From: Methylobacterium sp. GXS13
GTDB taxonomy: Bacteria > Pseudomonadota > Alphaproteobacteria > Rhizobiales > Beijerinckiaceae
Assembly: GCF_001455965.1 (NCBI RefSeq)
Contig: NZ_LKKO01000017.1
Coordinates: 59,199-123,198, forward strand
Reading direction: 5' to 3'
Length of the DNA stretch: 64,000 bases
The notes beneath the pieces were generated by a model, which saw only the letters and a list, made by a program, of their open reading frames with translations, was not told the origin of the DNA and searched no databases. The position numbers and the translations under genes are program-made. This document shows positions 30,893 to 39,592 of this stretch, one piece after another; within the stretch, counting starts at the first letter, position 1; each line of letters opens with the position of its first letter.

Positions 30893-31186
30893 ATGCGGGA
30901 GGGTCGGCAGCGACTCGACAAATGGCTGTGGTTCGCGCGGTTTGCGCGGACCCGTTCCCTGGCCGCGCGTCTCTCCGAAGACGGCTTCGTACGGGTAAAT
31001 GGAACTCGGGCTGAAAATCCGGCCAAGGGCATCGTGATCGGTGATGTGGTGACAGTGGCGGCCCCGCACACGACATTGGCCGTGCGGGTGCTCAGCCTTG
31101 GTGAGCGCAGGGGCCCGGCCCCGGAGGCGCGTCTCCTGTACGAAGATTTGGCCGGCATCCAGCCGGAGATCGGACCGCCCGAGTGA
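30893..31186 (+). CDS. S4-domain RNA-binding protein (Hsp15-like)
   Basis: 97-residue protein that is essentially one S4 RNA-binding domain: [15 protein letters not shown] (about 7-21), then G-F-V-R-V-N-G and a beta strand G-D-V-V-T-V. This is the Hsp15/HslR type, which in E. coli rescues stalled 50S subunits carrying nascent chains. It starts 9 bases after the helicase stop and is probably co-transcribed, consistent with an RNA or ribosome quality role. Confidence 0.9.
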   Translation: MREGRQRLDKWLWFARFARTRSLAARLSEDGFVRVNGTRAENPAKGIVIGDVVTVAAPHTTLAVRVLSLGERRGPAPEARLLYEDLAGIQPEIGPPE

Positions 31187-31401
31187 GGAGCGAGCGCCAC
31201 AGGGGCCGATCGAGCACCGGGTCGCCTGCCCCTGGGACACCCACGCGCTTGTCAGCCCGGAAGGCAGGGTCTAGAGCCCTTGGCTTCCGAAAGACTTGGT
31301 TCGACGCCAGGTTTTGCGGCGCACCATCGCAGCGCCACCTGGGCGTGCGGGCCTCCGAGGCTCCGCCCCGGCAGACCAGAATTTTGGGACGAAGACAGCC
31401 G

Positions 31402-31740
31402 ATGACCTACGTCGTCACCGACAATTGCATCAAGTGCAAGTACATGGACTGCGTCGAGGTATGTCCGGTGGACTGCTTCTACGAAGGCGAGAACATGCTC
31501 GTCATCCATCCGGACGAGTGCATCGATTGCGGCGTCTGCGAGCCGGAATGTCCCGCGGAGGCGATCAAGCCGGACACGGAGTCGAACCTCGAGACCTGGC
31601 TGAAGCTCAACGCCGATTACGCCAAGAGCTGGCCGAACATCACGCAGAAGAAGGACGCTCCAGGCGACGCCAAGGAGTGGGACGGCGTCGCCGGCAAGCT
31701 TGAGGCGCATTTTTCGGCCAACCCCGGCTCAGGCGATTGA
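31402..31740 (+). CDS. fdxA: seven-iron ferredoxin FdxA
   Basis: 112-residue ferredoxin carrying one [3Fe-4S] and one [4Fe-4S] cluster. The cysteine pattern in the first half, C-I-K-C...C-V-E-V-C-P and C-I-D-C-G-V-C...C-P, is the 7Fe Azotobacter-type arrangement, and the C-terminal helical extension ([10 protein letters not shown]) is usual for FdxA of proteobacteria. The ATG at 31402 begins M-T-Y-V-V-T-D, the family N-terminus. The fdxA-carD order with a helicase upstream is conserved in Rhizobiales. Confidence 0.96.
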   Translation: MTYVVTDNCIKCKYMDCVEVCPVDCFYEGENMLVIHPDECIDCGVCEPECPAEAIKPDTESNLETWLKLNADYAKSWPNITQKKDAPGDAKEWDGVAGKLEAHFSANPGSGD

Positions 31741-32299
31741 AGCCTGATGCCCACGCGGAGGTCGCTTCCAAACAGGATCGATTGAAACGCAACCCGCGCG
31801 GCGCAGAAACTGGATAACGGATTGCCTCACGATGTTGCGATCCGCCGTCCATCCGACGGACGCTTGTGGATCGAGGCGGATTCTGAGTCCGACCTGCGTC
31901 AACAGATGCGCTGAGCGGCCCAGAGGTCATTCCGGTCTGGCTTGGCCGGTTTAAAACTCTTTCGAGGCCGCGCCGGGACCGCGCGTGCTTCTTCAGGGAT
32001 GCTTTGATCTGCGCGCCGGATTGTGATACACAATCCGCCTGCCGTCGCTCGCGCCAGACGTGCTCCCTCCGGCCGAAATGCCTTTCGCTTTCGTGGATTA
32101 CGTAGGGTGGCACGCGAATGACTGCCGAAGGTGACTTCGGTGGATGTTCCGGTGTTTGCACGGTCGCGCCGGGGAACGCCCGGATCTTCGCCCAACAGGC
32201 GGAGATCCCGGGAACGGCGAGGCAAACCGGGTATCCCGCCCGGAAGAACACGGTTTTGCGCGGCGCGGAGCGTCGCGCGCCAGTGGAGGCCCTTCTCGC
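31741..32299. other. long leader/intergenic region between fdxA and carD
   Basis: 559 bases without a supportable gene. It contains a perfect 8-base inverted repeat (listed separately) and presumably the carD promoter. No RNA gene recognised. Confidence 0.5.
32018..32036. promoter_or_regulatory. perfect inverted repeat upstream of carD, candidate operator
   Basis: GGATTGTGATACACAATCC has 8-base perfect arms around ATA, 264 bases before the carD ATG. The TTGTG-n-CACAA core looks like a dimeric regulator site (GntR- or FUR-like spacing), but I cannot name the factor. Confidence 0.5.
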
Positions 32300-32896
32300 A
32301 TGACCACAGCCAAGAAGACGACGACCGCCGGCCGGCAAGGCTTCAAGACCGGTGAAGCCGTCGTATATCCGGCTCACGGCGTCGGTCGCATCACCGCGAT
32401 CGAGGAGCAAGAGATCGCGGGCTACAAGCTTGAGCTGTTCGTCGTCTCGTTCGAGAAGGACAAGATGGTCCTGCGCGTTCCGACAGCGAAGGCCAACAGC
32501 GTTGGCATGCGCAAACTCGCCGAGCCGGAACTGGTGAAGAAGGCGCTGGACGTGCTGACCGGCCGTGCCCGGATCAAACGCACGATGTGGTCGCGTCGGG
32601 CCCAGGAATACGAGGCGAAGATCAACTCGGGCGATCTGCTCGCCGTCACCGAGGTGGTGCGCGATCTGTTCCGCTCCGAGGCCCAGCCCGAGCAGTCCTA
32701 TTCCGAGCGTCAGCTCTACGAAGCGGCCCTCGACCGGATCGTACGTGAGATCTCTTCGGTCAACCGCATCACCGAAACCGAGGCGTTGAAGCTGATCGAG
32801 CAGAGCCTGGCCAAGTCGCCGCGCCGTGCCAAGGAAGCTGAGCCCGAGGCGGATGCCGACGGCGAGGGAGACGATATCCAGGAAGTGGCCGCCTGA
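32300..32896 (+). CDS. carD: CarD/CdnL-family RNA-polymerase-binding regulator
   Basis: 198-residue transcription factor that binds RNA polymerase beta and stabilises open complexes, notably at rRNA promoters. The N-terminal Tudor-like domain has F-K-T-G-E-A-V-V-Y-P-A-H-G-V-G-R-I (about 15-31), and an all-helical DNA-contacting C-terminal domain with K-R-T-M-W-S-R-R-A-Q-E-Y follows. The tail is acidic (E-A-D-A-D-G-E-G-D-D). The start at 32300 (M-T-T-A-K-K) has GTGGAGG upstream. It is followed by its own strong terminator, so it is transcribed separately from rpoH. Confidence 0.95.
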   Translation: MTTAKKTTTAGRQGFKTGEAVVYPAHGVGRITAIEEQEIAGYKLELFVVSFEKDKMVLRVPTAKANSVGMRKLAEPELVKKALDVLTGRARIKRTMWSRRAQEYEAKINSGDLLAVTEVVRDLFRSEAQPEQSYSERQLYEAALDRIVREISSVNRITETEALKLIEQSLAKSPRRAKEAEPEADADGEGDDIQEVAA

Positions 32897-32919
32897 GGCG
32901 CCCTTCTTCGGCGAAACGG

Positions 32920-32949
32920 AGCCCGGCCTCGAATGGCCGGGCTTTTTTT
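32920..32949 (+). terminator. rho-independent terminator of carD
   Basis: 9-base perfect GC-rich stem (AGCCCGGCC with its complement), 6-base loop and seven T. Confidence 0.92.
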
Positions 32950-33126
32950 ATGCCGAAACGCCGAGCGCTCTTCGCGGGATCAATTGGACCCCGATCGGCT
33001 CCGAGCCCAACGTTTCCTTGTCGGATTGAAGGGTCAGGACTGGACGGCGCGGCGTCGGAACCCATTTTCTTCCAACAGAACACGAAAACGTGGCCATCCA
33101 GTTGGCGCACTGCGAAGCGGAGCGGC

Positions 33127-33152
33127 GGAACTTTCGTGTTTTACCTCCCGTT
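33127..33152 (+). promoter_or_regulatory. EcfG-type general stress promoter of rpoH
   Basis: GGAAC at 33127-33131 and CGTT at 33149-33152 are separated by 17 bases, the exact consensus (GGAAC-N16/17-CGTT) of EcfG, the alphaproteobacterial general stress sigma factor studied in Methylobacterium with its PhyR switch. It ends 93 bases before the rpoH ATG. Direct sequence match; activity is inferred. Confidence 0.75.
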
Positions 33153-33245
33153 GTCGGTTGCCTGGCGCCGCCCATCGGTGACGCCCTGCGGGTTGAACGC
33201 TCCGTTCGGCGCCGCAACAGCACTCGGCAACAAGAGGCAGGCGGG

Positions 33246-34121
33246 ATGGCTGATATCGCTGGAATTCGTCGGCAGTTCATACGGACTGCCATGGAGGCGC
33301 CCTTCCTGGCACGGGAAGAAGAGCGTGGCCTCGCTGTCCGTTGGAAGGACAACCGCGACGAACGCGCCCTGCACCGCCTAATTTCAGCTCATATGCGCCT
33401 CGTCATCGCCCTGGCGGGGCGCTTTCGTCACTACGGCCTGCCGATGGCCGACCTCGTCCAGGAGGGGCATGTCGGTCTCATGGAGGCTGCAGCGCGGTTC
33501 GAGCCGGAGCGGGATGTCCGCTTCTCGACTTACGCGACGTGGTGGATCCGGGCCTCAATCCAGGATTACATCCTGCGCAACTGGTCGATCGTACGCGGTG
33601 GCACGTCCTCGGCCCAGAAGGCCCTGTTCTTCAATCTGCGCCGCCTGCGTGCGCGGCTGATGCAATCCACCGAGGAGCATGTCGGCGACGAGATCCATCG
33701 CCGCATCGCGACGGCGATCGGCGTCTCGCGCGACGACGTCGCACTGATGGATGCCCGCCTCTCGGGCCCCGATATGTCGCTCAACGCGCCTATCGGCGAG
33801 GACAACGAGGCCTCATCCGAGCGCATGGACTTTCTGGTCGATGGCGCAGCGCTACCGGACGAGACCGTCAGCGCCACAGTCGATGGGGAACGGCGCCTCA
33901 GCTGGCTGCAGCAGGCACTTACGGTTCTGTCCGAGCGGGAGCTGCGGATCGTGCGCGAGCGGCGCCTCGCCGAGGATCAGGCAACCCTGGAGGCTTTGGG
34001 CCAGCGCCTCGGCATCTCGAAGGAGCGGGTCCGCCAGATCGAGAACCGCGCCCTGGAAAAACTCCGCCGCGCCCTGGCCGACCGCTTCCCAGCCGCCACC
34101 GGCAGCCCGCATATCGGCTGA
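33246..34121 (+). CDS. rpoH: RNA polymerase sigma-32 factor (heat-shock sigma)
   Basis: 291-residue group-3 sigma factor directing transcription of heat-shock and stress genes. Region 2 is visible: L-V-Q-E-G-H-V-G-L-M-E-A-A, F-S-T-Y-A-T-W-W-I-R-A-S-I-Q-D-Y-I-L. The RpoH box Q-K-A-L-F-F-N-L-R-R (about 122-131) and region 4.2 helix-turn-helix L-G-I-S-K-E-R-V-R-Q-I-E-N follow. The ATG at 33246 has a GAGG-containing leader. Alphaproteobacteria often have several RpoH paralogues; which one this is cannot be told here. An EcfG-type promoter upstream puts it in the general stress response, and it has its own terminator. Confidence 0.95.
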   Translation: MADIAGIRRQFIRTAMEAPFLAREEERGLAVRWKDNRDERALHRLISAHMRLVIALAGRFRHYGLPMADLVQEGHVGLMEAAARFEPERDVRFSTYATWWIRASIQDYILRNWSIVRGGTSSAQKALFFNLRRLRARLMQSTEEHVGDEIHRRIATAIGVSRDDVALMDARLSGPDMSLNAPIGEDNEASSERMDFLVDGAALPDETVSATVDGERRLSWLQQALTVLSERELRIVRERRLAEDQATLEALGQRLGISKERVRQIENRALEKLRRALADRFPAATGSPHIG

Positions 34122-34152
34122 TCGTCCCCGCGAGACGGTTATTCTTCGAAGT

Positions 34153-34178
34153 AGCCCGGCCTCACAGGCCGGGCTTTT
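34153..34178. terminator. rho-independent terminator between rpoH and a convergent gene
   Basis: 10-base perfect stem (AGCCCGGCCT with its complement), 3-base loop and four T on the plus strand. Confidence 0.88.
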
Positions 34179-34185
34179 CGTGTTT

Positions 34186-34692
34186 TTAGAGCTGCTTTCT
34201 CATCAGGATCGCCCGGGAAGTAACGCGTTCGCCCCGGAACGGCTTGATTTCACCGGTTGGGCTGAATCCCATCCGCGTCCAGAAGCTCATGACCGGATTG
34301 GTCTCCACCACGGCCAAGCGCAGCGTGCACACGTGTAGGTTCTTCCGAGCGAATTGCTCCGCTGCTTGGTAAAGCGCCCGTCCGAGGCCGGATCCTTGAG
34401 CACTCTCGCGGATCGCCAAGAGCCCGATGAAGGCTGTTTCTGCTGTGGGATAGCCATTGACGAGATGCAGAAGACCGATGGCCGTGTCGTCGCACTTTGC
34501 CAGGAACGCGTGCCTATTGTGCAGATCGCATCCCGGCGGGAGCATTGTCACGAACGCCGCAGCCGCATTTGCGCGTCGCGGCACGCCATCGACCCGCATC
34601 GAATAGGCGGTGAGATCGTCGAAGACGGCGTCTACGGCGCGCAGGTCGTCCGGGGTCACCACCACAAGTGATACGGGGGACCGATCCCTCAT
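34186..34692 (-). CDS. GNAT-family N-acetyltransferase
   Basis: 168-residue acetyl-CoA-dependent acetyltransferase. The acetyl-CoA loop I-R-E-S-A-Q-G-S-G-L-G-R-A-L-Y (about 93-107) has the Q-x-x-G-x-G/A core, with strands on either side and E-T-N-P-V-M-S-F-W-T-R-M-G-F near the C-terminus, as in PA-type GNATs. The substrate is unknown. Its 3' end is convergent with rpoH across a shared hairpin. Confidence 0.88.
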   Translation of the reverse strand: MRDRSPVSLVVVTPDDLRAVDAVFDDLTAYSMRVDGVPRRANAAAAFVTMLPPGCDLHNRHAFLAKCDDTAIGLLHLVNGYPTAETAFIGLLAIRESAQGSGLGRALYQAAEQFARKNLHVCTLRLAVVETNPVMSFWTRMGFSPTGEIKPFRGERVTSRAILMRKQL

Positions 34693-34748
34693 CGCTCCCT
34701 CTCCCCGCAGCGTGAGACTGTACCAAAAGTCGACAGCCCGGAGAAAAC

Positions 34749-35981
34749 CTACGCTCCCTGGATCGCCGCGCTGCGCCGCTCCCGTCGACGCCGGCGCCGC
34801 CCAGGCTCGGGGGTTGTATCGAGCCAGATTACCAGCGCGAGGGCCATAAGCGCCGGCACGCCGAGGGCGAGGAACGCGCCGGTCCAGCCGAACAGCCCGT
34901 AGGACAAGCCGCCATACCAGCCCGACAGGGCGACGCCGCCGGCGTGCACGGCGTTGACGCTGCCGAGTGCCGTCTGGGTGCGGCCGGAGCCCCAGGTCAG
35001 GTCCGCCACGATCACCGGCACCGCCACCCCGACAATGCCCGAAGCCACGCCGTCCAGGACTTCCGCAGTGATGAGCCAGACCGGATCGTCGATCAGGCCC
35101 GAAAGCACCGCCCGTACCGGCAACACCGCGAAGGCCACCATCAGGAGCTGACGCCGTCCGCGCCGATCCGCCAGGGAGCCGGCGAACAGCGCCACCGGCA
35201 CCATCACCAACTGTGCCACCATCACGTAGCGGGCGGTCCAGGTCGTGGCGTCAGCAGCGGTGGCAACCAGCTTCTGGCCGAGCAGGGACAGCATGCCGCC
35301 GCTGCCGAGGTTGAACAGCGTCAGCGCCACGGTGAGAACCAGGAGGCGCCGGTTGCCGAGAACCTGCCGAATGCCGCTGCGCTGCGGCTCGTCGTCCTCG
35401 TCTTCCTTCCAGCCTACGGCGCGACGCTGGTTCCAGGCGCCGGCCGGTGTCGTCAGCGTGGCGACGATCGCGGCGACCGCCATGCCGCCCAGCACCCAGA
35501 AGGCGATGGCTGGGCCGAAGGTACTAGTACCGAGGCTGATGCCACCGGCAGCGATCAGAATGCCGATATGATTGAAGGCCTGATTGCGACCCTGTTGCTT
35601 GGGGAATCCGTCCTTCCCGACGATTCCCAGGGTCAGCGCCGCGACCGCTGGCAGAAGCAGCGTGCCACCTGCAGCGGCCAGCAGCTGCGCCACCAGAACC
35701 GCCGGGAAGCTGCGCGCTGGCAGGAGCAGCAGCGTGCCTACCAGGATCGCTGCGCAGGCGAGCGCCACCAACAGGCGCGGGCGCGGAAAGCGGTCGACAA
35801 GGGCCCCGAACGGACCACTCAGAAAGAGCGTCCCGAATCCAACCAGGGTGATGACGAACCCGATCCGCGCCGGACTCCAGGATGCGGCCTGCGCCAGCCA
35901 GGTCCCCAGGAATGGCCCAAGACCACCCTGGATGTCGCCGATGAACAGGTTGATCAAAGCGAGGTGCGCGGTGGGGCTCAT
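34749..35981 (-). CDS. major facilitator superfamily transporter
   Basis: 410-residue inner-membrane transporter with twelve predicted helices. The MFS inter-helix motif G-A-L-V-D-R-F-P-R-P-R (about 58-68) and its second-half counterpart G-S-L-A-D-R-R-G-R-R are both visible. A charged central loop (E-D-E-D-D-E-P) separates the halves. The ATG at 35981 (M-S-P-T-A-H-L) begins the first helix; the frame extends further upstream without coding character. It follows the tautomerase and DUF4865 genes in the same direction and may export or import their substrate. Confidence 0.9.
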   Translation of the reverse strand: MSPTAHLALINLFIGDIQGGLGPFLGTWLAQAASWSPARIGFVITLVGFGTLFLSGPFGALVDRFPRPRLLVALACAAILVGTLLLLPARSFPAVLVAQLLAAAGGTLLLPAVAALTLGIVGKDGFPKQQGRNQAFNHIGILIAAGGISLGTSTFGPAIAFWVLGGMAVAAIVATLTTPAGAWNQRRAVGWKEDEDDEPQRSGIRQVLGNRRLLVLTVALTLFNLGSGGMLSLLGQKLVATAADATTWTARYVMVAQLVMVPVALFAGSLADRRGRRQLLMVAFAVLPVRAVLSGLIDDPVWLITAEVLDGVASGIVGVAVPVIVADLTWGSGRTQTALGSVNAVHAGGVALSGWYGGLSYGLFGWTGAFLALGVPALMALALVIWLDTTPEPGRRRRRRERRSAAIQGA

Positions 35982-36054
35982 GCGATCCAGATCTGGCGGC
36001 GGGCCCCGCACCTGGACTCCGGTCTCGCTACGGTCAAGCCCGCCTCCCGCACCG

Positions 36055-36447
36055 TCAGGGGTCCGGCGGACCATACTGCATCAGCCCGTCGCCGAACGAC
36101 CAGTTCTCGGGGGCGACCTCGACCAAATTCACGAGCACGTCGGCCGGCTTCACCCCCGGCTCGCGCCCGAGGTTGCGCGTGATGGCGGCGTAGAGCGTAC
36201 GCTTCTGGGCCGTGGTTCGGGTGGCGTTGGCGGTGATCTGGATGATCACGAGTTCGTCGCCGCGGCGGATGCCAAGATAGTCCGGGCCGTAGTGGAAATT
36301 CGCCGTCTCGTGCTCGTGGACGAGGGCGAACAGGTCGCCTTCGGGCACTGCGAAGGTCTCGCGCAGGGCCGCGTAGACGCCCTCCACCAGGGCGGTGCGG
36401 TAGGCCGGAGGGGTGCCAGCGCGCAGGGAAATGCGGATCAGGGGCAT
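36055..36447 (-). CDS. tautomerase family protein (4-oxalocrotonate-tautomerase-like)
   Basis: 130-residue tautomerase-superfamily protein. It begins M-P-L-I-R-I-S-L, so processing leaves an N-terminal proline, the catalytic base of the superfamily. Two beta-alpha-beta units fused in one chain make it about twice the length of 4-OT. The second half contains L-V-N-L-V-E-V-A-P-E-N-W-S-F, typical of the long tautomerase family PF14552. Encoded 15 bases after the DUF4865 gene and before an MFS transporter, under a divergent LysR regulator. Confidence 0.88.
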   Translation of the reverse strand: MPLIRISLRAGTPPAYRTALVEGVYAALRETFAVPEGDLFALVHEHETANFHYGPDYLGIRRGDELVIIQITANATRTTAQKRTLYAAITRNLGREPGVKPADVLVNLVEVAPENWSFGDGLMQYGPPDP

Positions 36448-36462
36448 CGCATCATGCCTTCC

Positions 36463-37023
36463 TCATAGACCGCGCAGGGCCGCGAGGCCGGGGGCGGCGA
36501 GATGCACGACCTCGGTGCCGGATTGGGCGTCGGCTCGGTCGGCCTGCAGGGTGAAGCGCGTCAGCCGCCACGTGGCGGCTTCGAGCCCGACCAAGGTGGC
36601 CAGGACGCCAGGGTGCCCGGCGATGTCCCGTCCCCAGACTTGCTCGGTCTTCCGCAACTGGCCGAGATCCTCGTTGGGACCGATCTGCCGCGTCTCCTCC
36701 GACAGGGCAACTATGGTCGCGGCAGCGCCGAAGCTCACATCGAACGGAAGCCACGTCTCCACCTGCGGGCGCCCGAAACTCTCGATCACGGCCCGGAAGC
36801 CCGGCCCGATAAGGAATTCGGCCGCCGCACCGGCGTCGCGCCACAGATAGAGCGAGCTATAGGCATTCGCCGCCGCGCCGCGTGCGCGCTCCTCAATGGT
36901 GACCGCCTTGAAGACGAGGCCAGGTATCGCGTTCCAAGCAGGCGCCCGTTCGGCGACCCGCGCACGGATCCGGTCCATCGGATAATCGGCCGGCAAGCGG
37001 TGCCGGTAGCGTGCAACAAGCAT
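36463..37023 (-). CDS. DUF4865 family protein
   Basis: 186 residues, start M-L-V-A-R-Y-R-H-R-L-P-A-D-Y. The motifs D-R-I-R-A-R-V-A-E-R-A-P, G-L-V-F-K-A-V-T and N-A-Y-S-S-L-Y-L-W-R-D identify DUF4865, a family resembling monooxygenase-like alpha/beta-barrel proteins and frequently found with tautomerases and LysR regulators. The function is unknown. It is the first gene of a three-gene operon with the tautomerase and the MFS gene, divergent from lysR. Confidence 0.85.
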   Translation of the reverse strand: MLVARYRHRLPADYPMDRIRARVAERAPAWNAIPGLVFKAVTIEERARGAAANAYSSLYLWRDAGAAAEFLIGPGFRAVIESFGRPQVETWLPFDVSFGAAATIVALSEETRQIGPNEDLGQLRKTEQVWGRDIAGHPGVLATLVGLEAATWRLTRFTLQADRADAQSGTEVVHLAAPGLAALRGL

Positions 37024-37074
37024 CGTCCTCTCCTCTGTCGCGCCGACAGAGTTGCAAAGGACGATCATAAGAGC

Positions 37075-37096
37075 GAGATATCGCCGGGAATATCTC
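37075..37096. promoter_or_regulatory. inverted repeat in LysR/DUF4865 divergent region, candidate LysR box
   Basis: GAGATAT and ATATCTC form perfect 7-base arms around an 8-base spacer, 18 bases before the lysR ATG and 51 bases from the divergent DUF4865 start. It includes a T-N11-A core as in LysR boxes. Inferred operator. Confidence 0.6.
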
Positions 37097-37114
37097 TGAT
37101 AACGGACGCTTGTG

Positions 37115-37990
37115 ATGCTGCCTCGTCCCCTCGATCTCGACGGCGTCCTGGCTTTCGTGCGGGTGGTCGATCTCGGCAGCTTCACCCGCGCCGCCGAGGC
37201 GCTGGACACCTCGCAGGCGGCGATCAGCCTGCGCCTCAAGCGTCTTGAGGATCGGCTCGGGGAGCGGCTGCTCGACCGGACGCCCCGACACGTGGCCACG
37301 ACCCGGAAGGGCGAGCTGTTCCTGTCGGCGGCGCGGCGGCTGCTGGAGGCGCATGAGAGCGCCCTGTCGGAGATCACGGCCGACGTGCCGGCTCGGCTGT
37401 GCCTCGGCATGAGCGATCACGTCGCCGGTCCGGACCTGCCCGCTCTGCTCCGGCGCCTCGGCCTCGACAAGGCAGGTCTGACCCTGGAGGTGCGGATCGT
37501 CCCCTCGCGGGACCTCGCTTCCGCTTTCGAGTCCGCCGGCGAGTGCGGCTACGACGCGGTGCTGCTGCGAGCCGAGGAGAGGCCTGAGCGCGACGGGACC
37601 GTCCTGGCGCAGGAGCGCTTGGGCTGGTTCGCGGCGCCGGATTTCCCGGCCCCTCCGGCGGGAGAGCCTCTACGGCTCGCGGGCCTGTCGGGGCCCTGCA
37701 ACGTCCGGGCGGCGGCGGCCCGCACCCTGGATGCGGCCGGCCTGCCCTGGACAGAGGTGTTCGTCGGCGGCGGCGTGCTGGCCGTCGGTGCAGCGGTCAC
37801 GGCGGGCCTCGCAATCGCCGCCCTGCCGCCGCGCCCCGCCCCGCCAGGCGCCGTGGAGGTTGGCGCACGGCTGGGCCTGCCCGAGTTGCCGCTCACCTGG
37901 ATCGTGATGCGATCCAGGCATCTGACCGGGCGCCCGGCAGAGGCGCTGCGGACGCTGGCGGCGGCCTATCGCGGTCCCGGCGGCCACTGA
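37115..37990 (+). CDS. LysR-family transcriptional regulator
   Basis: About 291 residues. The N-terminal winged helix is clear: L-D-G-V-L-A-F-V-R-V-V-D-L-G-S-F-T-R-A-A-E-A-L (about 8-30), then S-Q-A-A-I-S-L-R-L-K-R-L-E-D-R-L-G. A shorter-than-usual periplasmic-binding-like effector domain follows. It is transcribed away from the DUF4865-tautomerase-MFS operon with a 7-base inverted repeat in between, the standard plan for a LysR activator of the divergent operon. The GTG one codon upstream at 37112 is an alternative start. The inducer is unknown. Confidence 0.92.
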   Translation: MLPRPLDLDGVLAFVRVVDLGSFTRAAEALDTSQAAISLRLKRLEDRLGERLLDRTPRHVATTRKGELFLSAARRLLEAHESALSEITADVPARLCLGMSDHVAGPDLPALLRRLGLDKAGLTLEVRIVPSRDLASAFESAGECGYDAVLLRAEERPERDGTVLAQERLGWFAAPDFPAPPAGEPLRLAGLSGPCNVRAAAARTLDAAGLPWTEVFVGGGVLAVGAAVTAGLAIAALPPRPAPPGAVEVGARLGLPELPLTWIVMRSRHLTGRPAEALRTLAAAYRGPGGH

Positions 37991-38017
37991 CGGGCTCGCC
38001 GGGCCGATTTAAGTGCC

Positions 38018-38518
38018 TCAAGAAGCCAGCGGGCCGCCGGCACCCTGGGCTTCCATGGCCTTCTGGCGGTAGAGCGCGACGAAATCGATCGGATCGATGT
38101 AGAGCGGTGGGAAGCCGCCGTTGCGCACCGCCTCGGCCACGATCTGGCGGGCGAACGGGAACAGCAGGCGCGGGCACTCGATCATAACGGCGGGATGAAG
38201 CTGGTCGGCCGGGATGTTGACCATGCGGAAGACGCCCGCATACTTCACGTCGAACGCGAACAGCACTTCATTCTGAATCTTGGCATCGCCTTCCAGCGTC
38301 AGCTCGACCTCGAAATCGGTGTCCGAGAGCTGCTGCGCGGTGACGTTGACCTGGATGTTGATCTGCGGGCCGAGGCCCTCCTTGGGCTGCAGCGAGCGCG
38401 GCGCGTTCGGGTTCTCGAAGGACAGGTCCTTCGTGTATTGCGCCAGCGCGTTGATGGTCGGCGCGTCGCCCTGCGGCATGCCGCCGCCGTTGCCGTTGGC
38501 TGCCGGAGAGTCGGCCAT
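38018..38518 (-). CDS. secB: protein-export chaperone SecB
   Basis: 166-residue tetrameric cytoplasmic chaperone that holds preproteins unfolded for SecA. The N-terminal 20 residues are low-complexity (N-G-N-G-G-G). The conserved core includes [13 protein letters not shown] and the C-terminal [15 protein letters not shown]. Divergent from the Tim44-like gene 340 bases away; the secB / timA / mltA / smr neighbourhood is standard in Rhizobiales. Confidence 0.96.
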   Translation of the reverse strand: MADSPAANGNGGGMPQGDAPTINALAQYTKDLSFENPNAPRSLQPKEGLGPQINIQVNVTAQQLSDTDFEVELTLEGDAKIQNEVLFAFDVKYAGVFRMVNIPADQLHPAVMIECPRLLFPFARQIVAEAVRNGGFPPLYIDPIDFVALYRQKAMEAQGAGGPLAS

Positions 38519-38857
38519 GCGGATCATCCTTCTCGATCGGCCGGCAGGGCCGGCCCGGGTTGTCGCGGCGGAAGCCGCTGAACGGCACCGCGAAGCGGCC
38601 CGGAAGGCAGCGCCGCTAACACGCGCGCCGGGCACGGACAAGCAGCAGGCTGGCGTGGCGCTGGCGGCGGCGGTGTCCACGCCCCATATCGGTTGAGGCA
38701 CGGGGATCGCGGCGTTCCGCACCGGTACAACCGGCTCGCTCCGGGCGCGCTGGTCGGTTATGAGTCGCCTGGACCCGCGAGCGCTTTGCCGGCGCCGCAC
38801 CGCGCACGACCTCGGCAAGGGGCACGAGGTCCCGCCGCGGCCACCATCGGATCGGTG

Positions 38858-39574
38858 ATGCAGGACAGCTTCGACGTTACGACGATCATCTTTCTCGCGC
38901 TCGCCGTCTTTGTGATCTGGCGCCTGCGCTCGGTGCTCGGCCAGAAGACCGGCGCGGAGCGCTCGCCATTCAAGCCGGTGGACCGCAGCCGGACCGAACC
39001 CCAGGCGCGCTCCGAGGGCGACAACGTCGTGCGTCTGCCCGGCGCCGACCGGGTGCAGCCCGCCCCGGCCCAGGCCGCTGTGGCCGCCCGCGACTGGCGC
39101 GGCATCGCGGAGCCCGGCTCCGAGATCGCCCGCGGTCTCGAGGCTGCCGTGCAGGCGGAGCCCGGCTTCGACCCGCGCGCCTTCATCGAAGGAGCCAAGG
39201 CGGCCTACGAGACGATCATGATCGCCTTCGCCAAGGGCGACCGGAAGACCCTGCGGGGCCTCCTCTCGAAGGAGGTTGGCGAGGCGTTCGAGCGAGCGAT
39301 CGCCGAGCGCGAGCGCAATCGGCAGACCCTGGAGACCACCTTCGTGTCGATCGACAAGGCCGAGATCGTTGCGATCGAGGTGCGCAACCGTGTGGCGCAG
39401 ATCACCGTGCGCTTCCTGTCGAACCTCATCACCGCCACCCGCAACGCCGAGGGCAAGGTCGTCGACGGCAGCGCCGAGACCGTGGTCGAGGTGCCGGACG
39501 TTTGGACTTTCGCGCGCACCCTCGGCTCGCGGGACCCGAACTGGCAACTCGTGGCTACCGAAGCCGGCGCTTGA
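38858..39574 (+). CDS. Tim44/TimA family inner-membrane protein
   Basis: 238 residues: one N-terminal transmembrane helix ([12 protein letters not shown], about 9-20), a Pro/Arg-rich linker, and a C-terminal Tim44-like domain from about 95 with [12 protein letters not shown] and [11 protein letters not shown]. Bacterial TimA/Tim44-like proteins share the NTF2-like fold of the mitochondrial import-motor anchor; their role in bacteria is not settled. The ATG at 38858 places the helix at the N-terminus. It is followed 18 bases later by mltA. Confidence 0.9.
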   Translation: MQDSFDVTTIIFLALAVFVIWRLRSVLGQKTGAERSPFKPVDRSRTEPQARSEGDNVVRLPGADRVQPAPAQAAVAARDWRGIAEPGSEIARGLEAAVQAEPGFDPRAFIEGAKAAYETIMIAFAKGDRKTLRGLLSKEVGEAFERAIAERERNRQTLETTFVSIDKAEIVAIEVRNRVAQITVRFLSNLITATRNAEGKVVDGSAETVVEVPDVWTFARTLGSRDPNWQLVATEAGA

Positions 39575-39592
39575 TTTCGTGATCCTGTTGCC

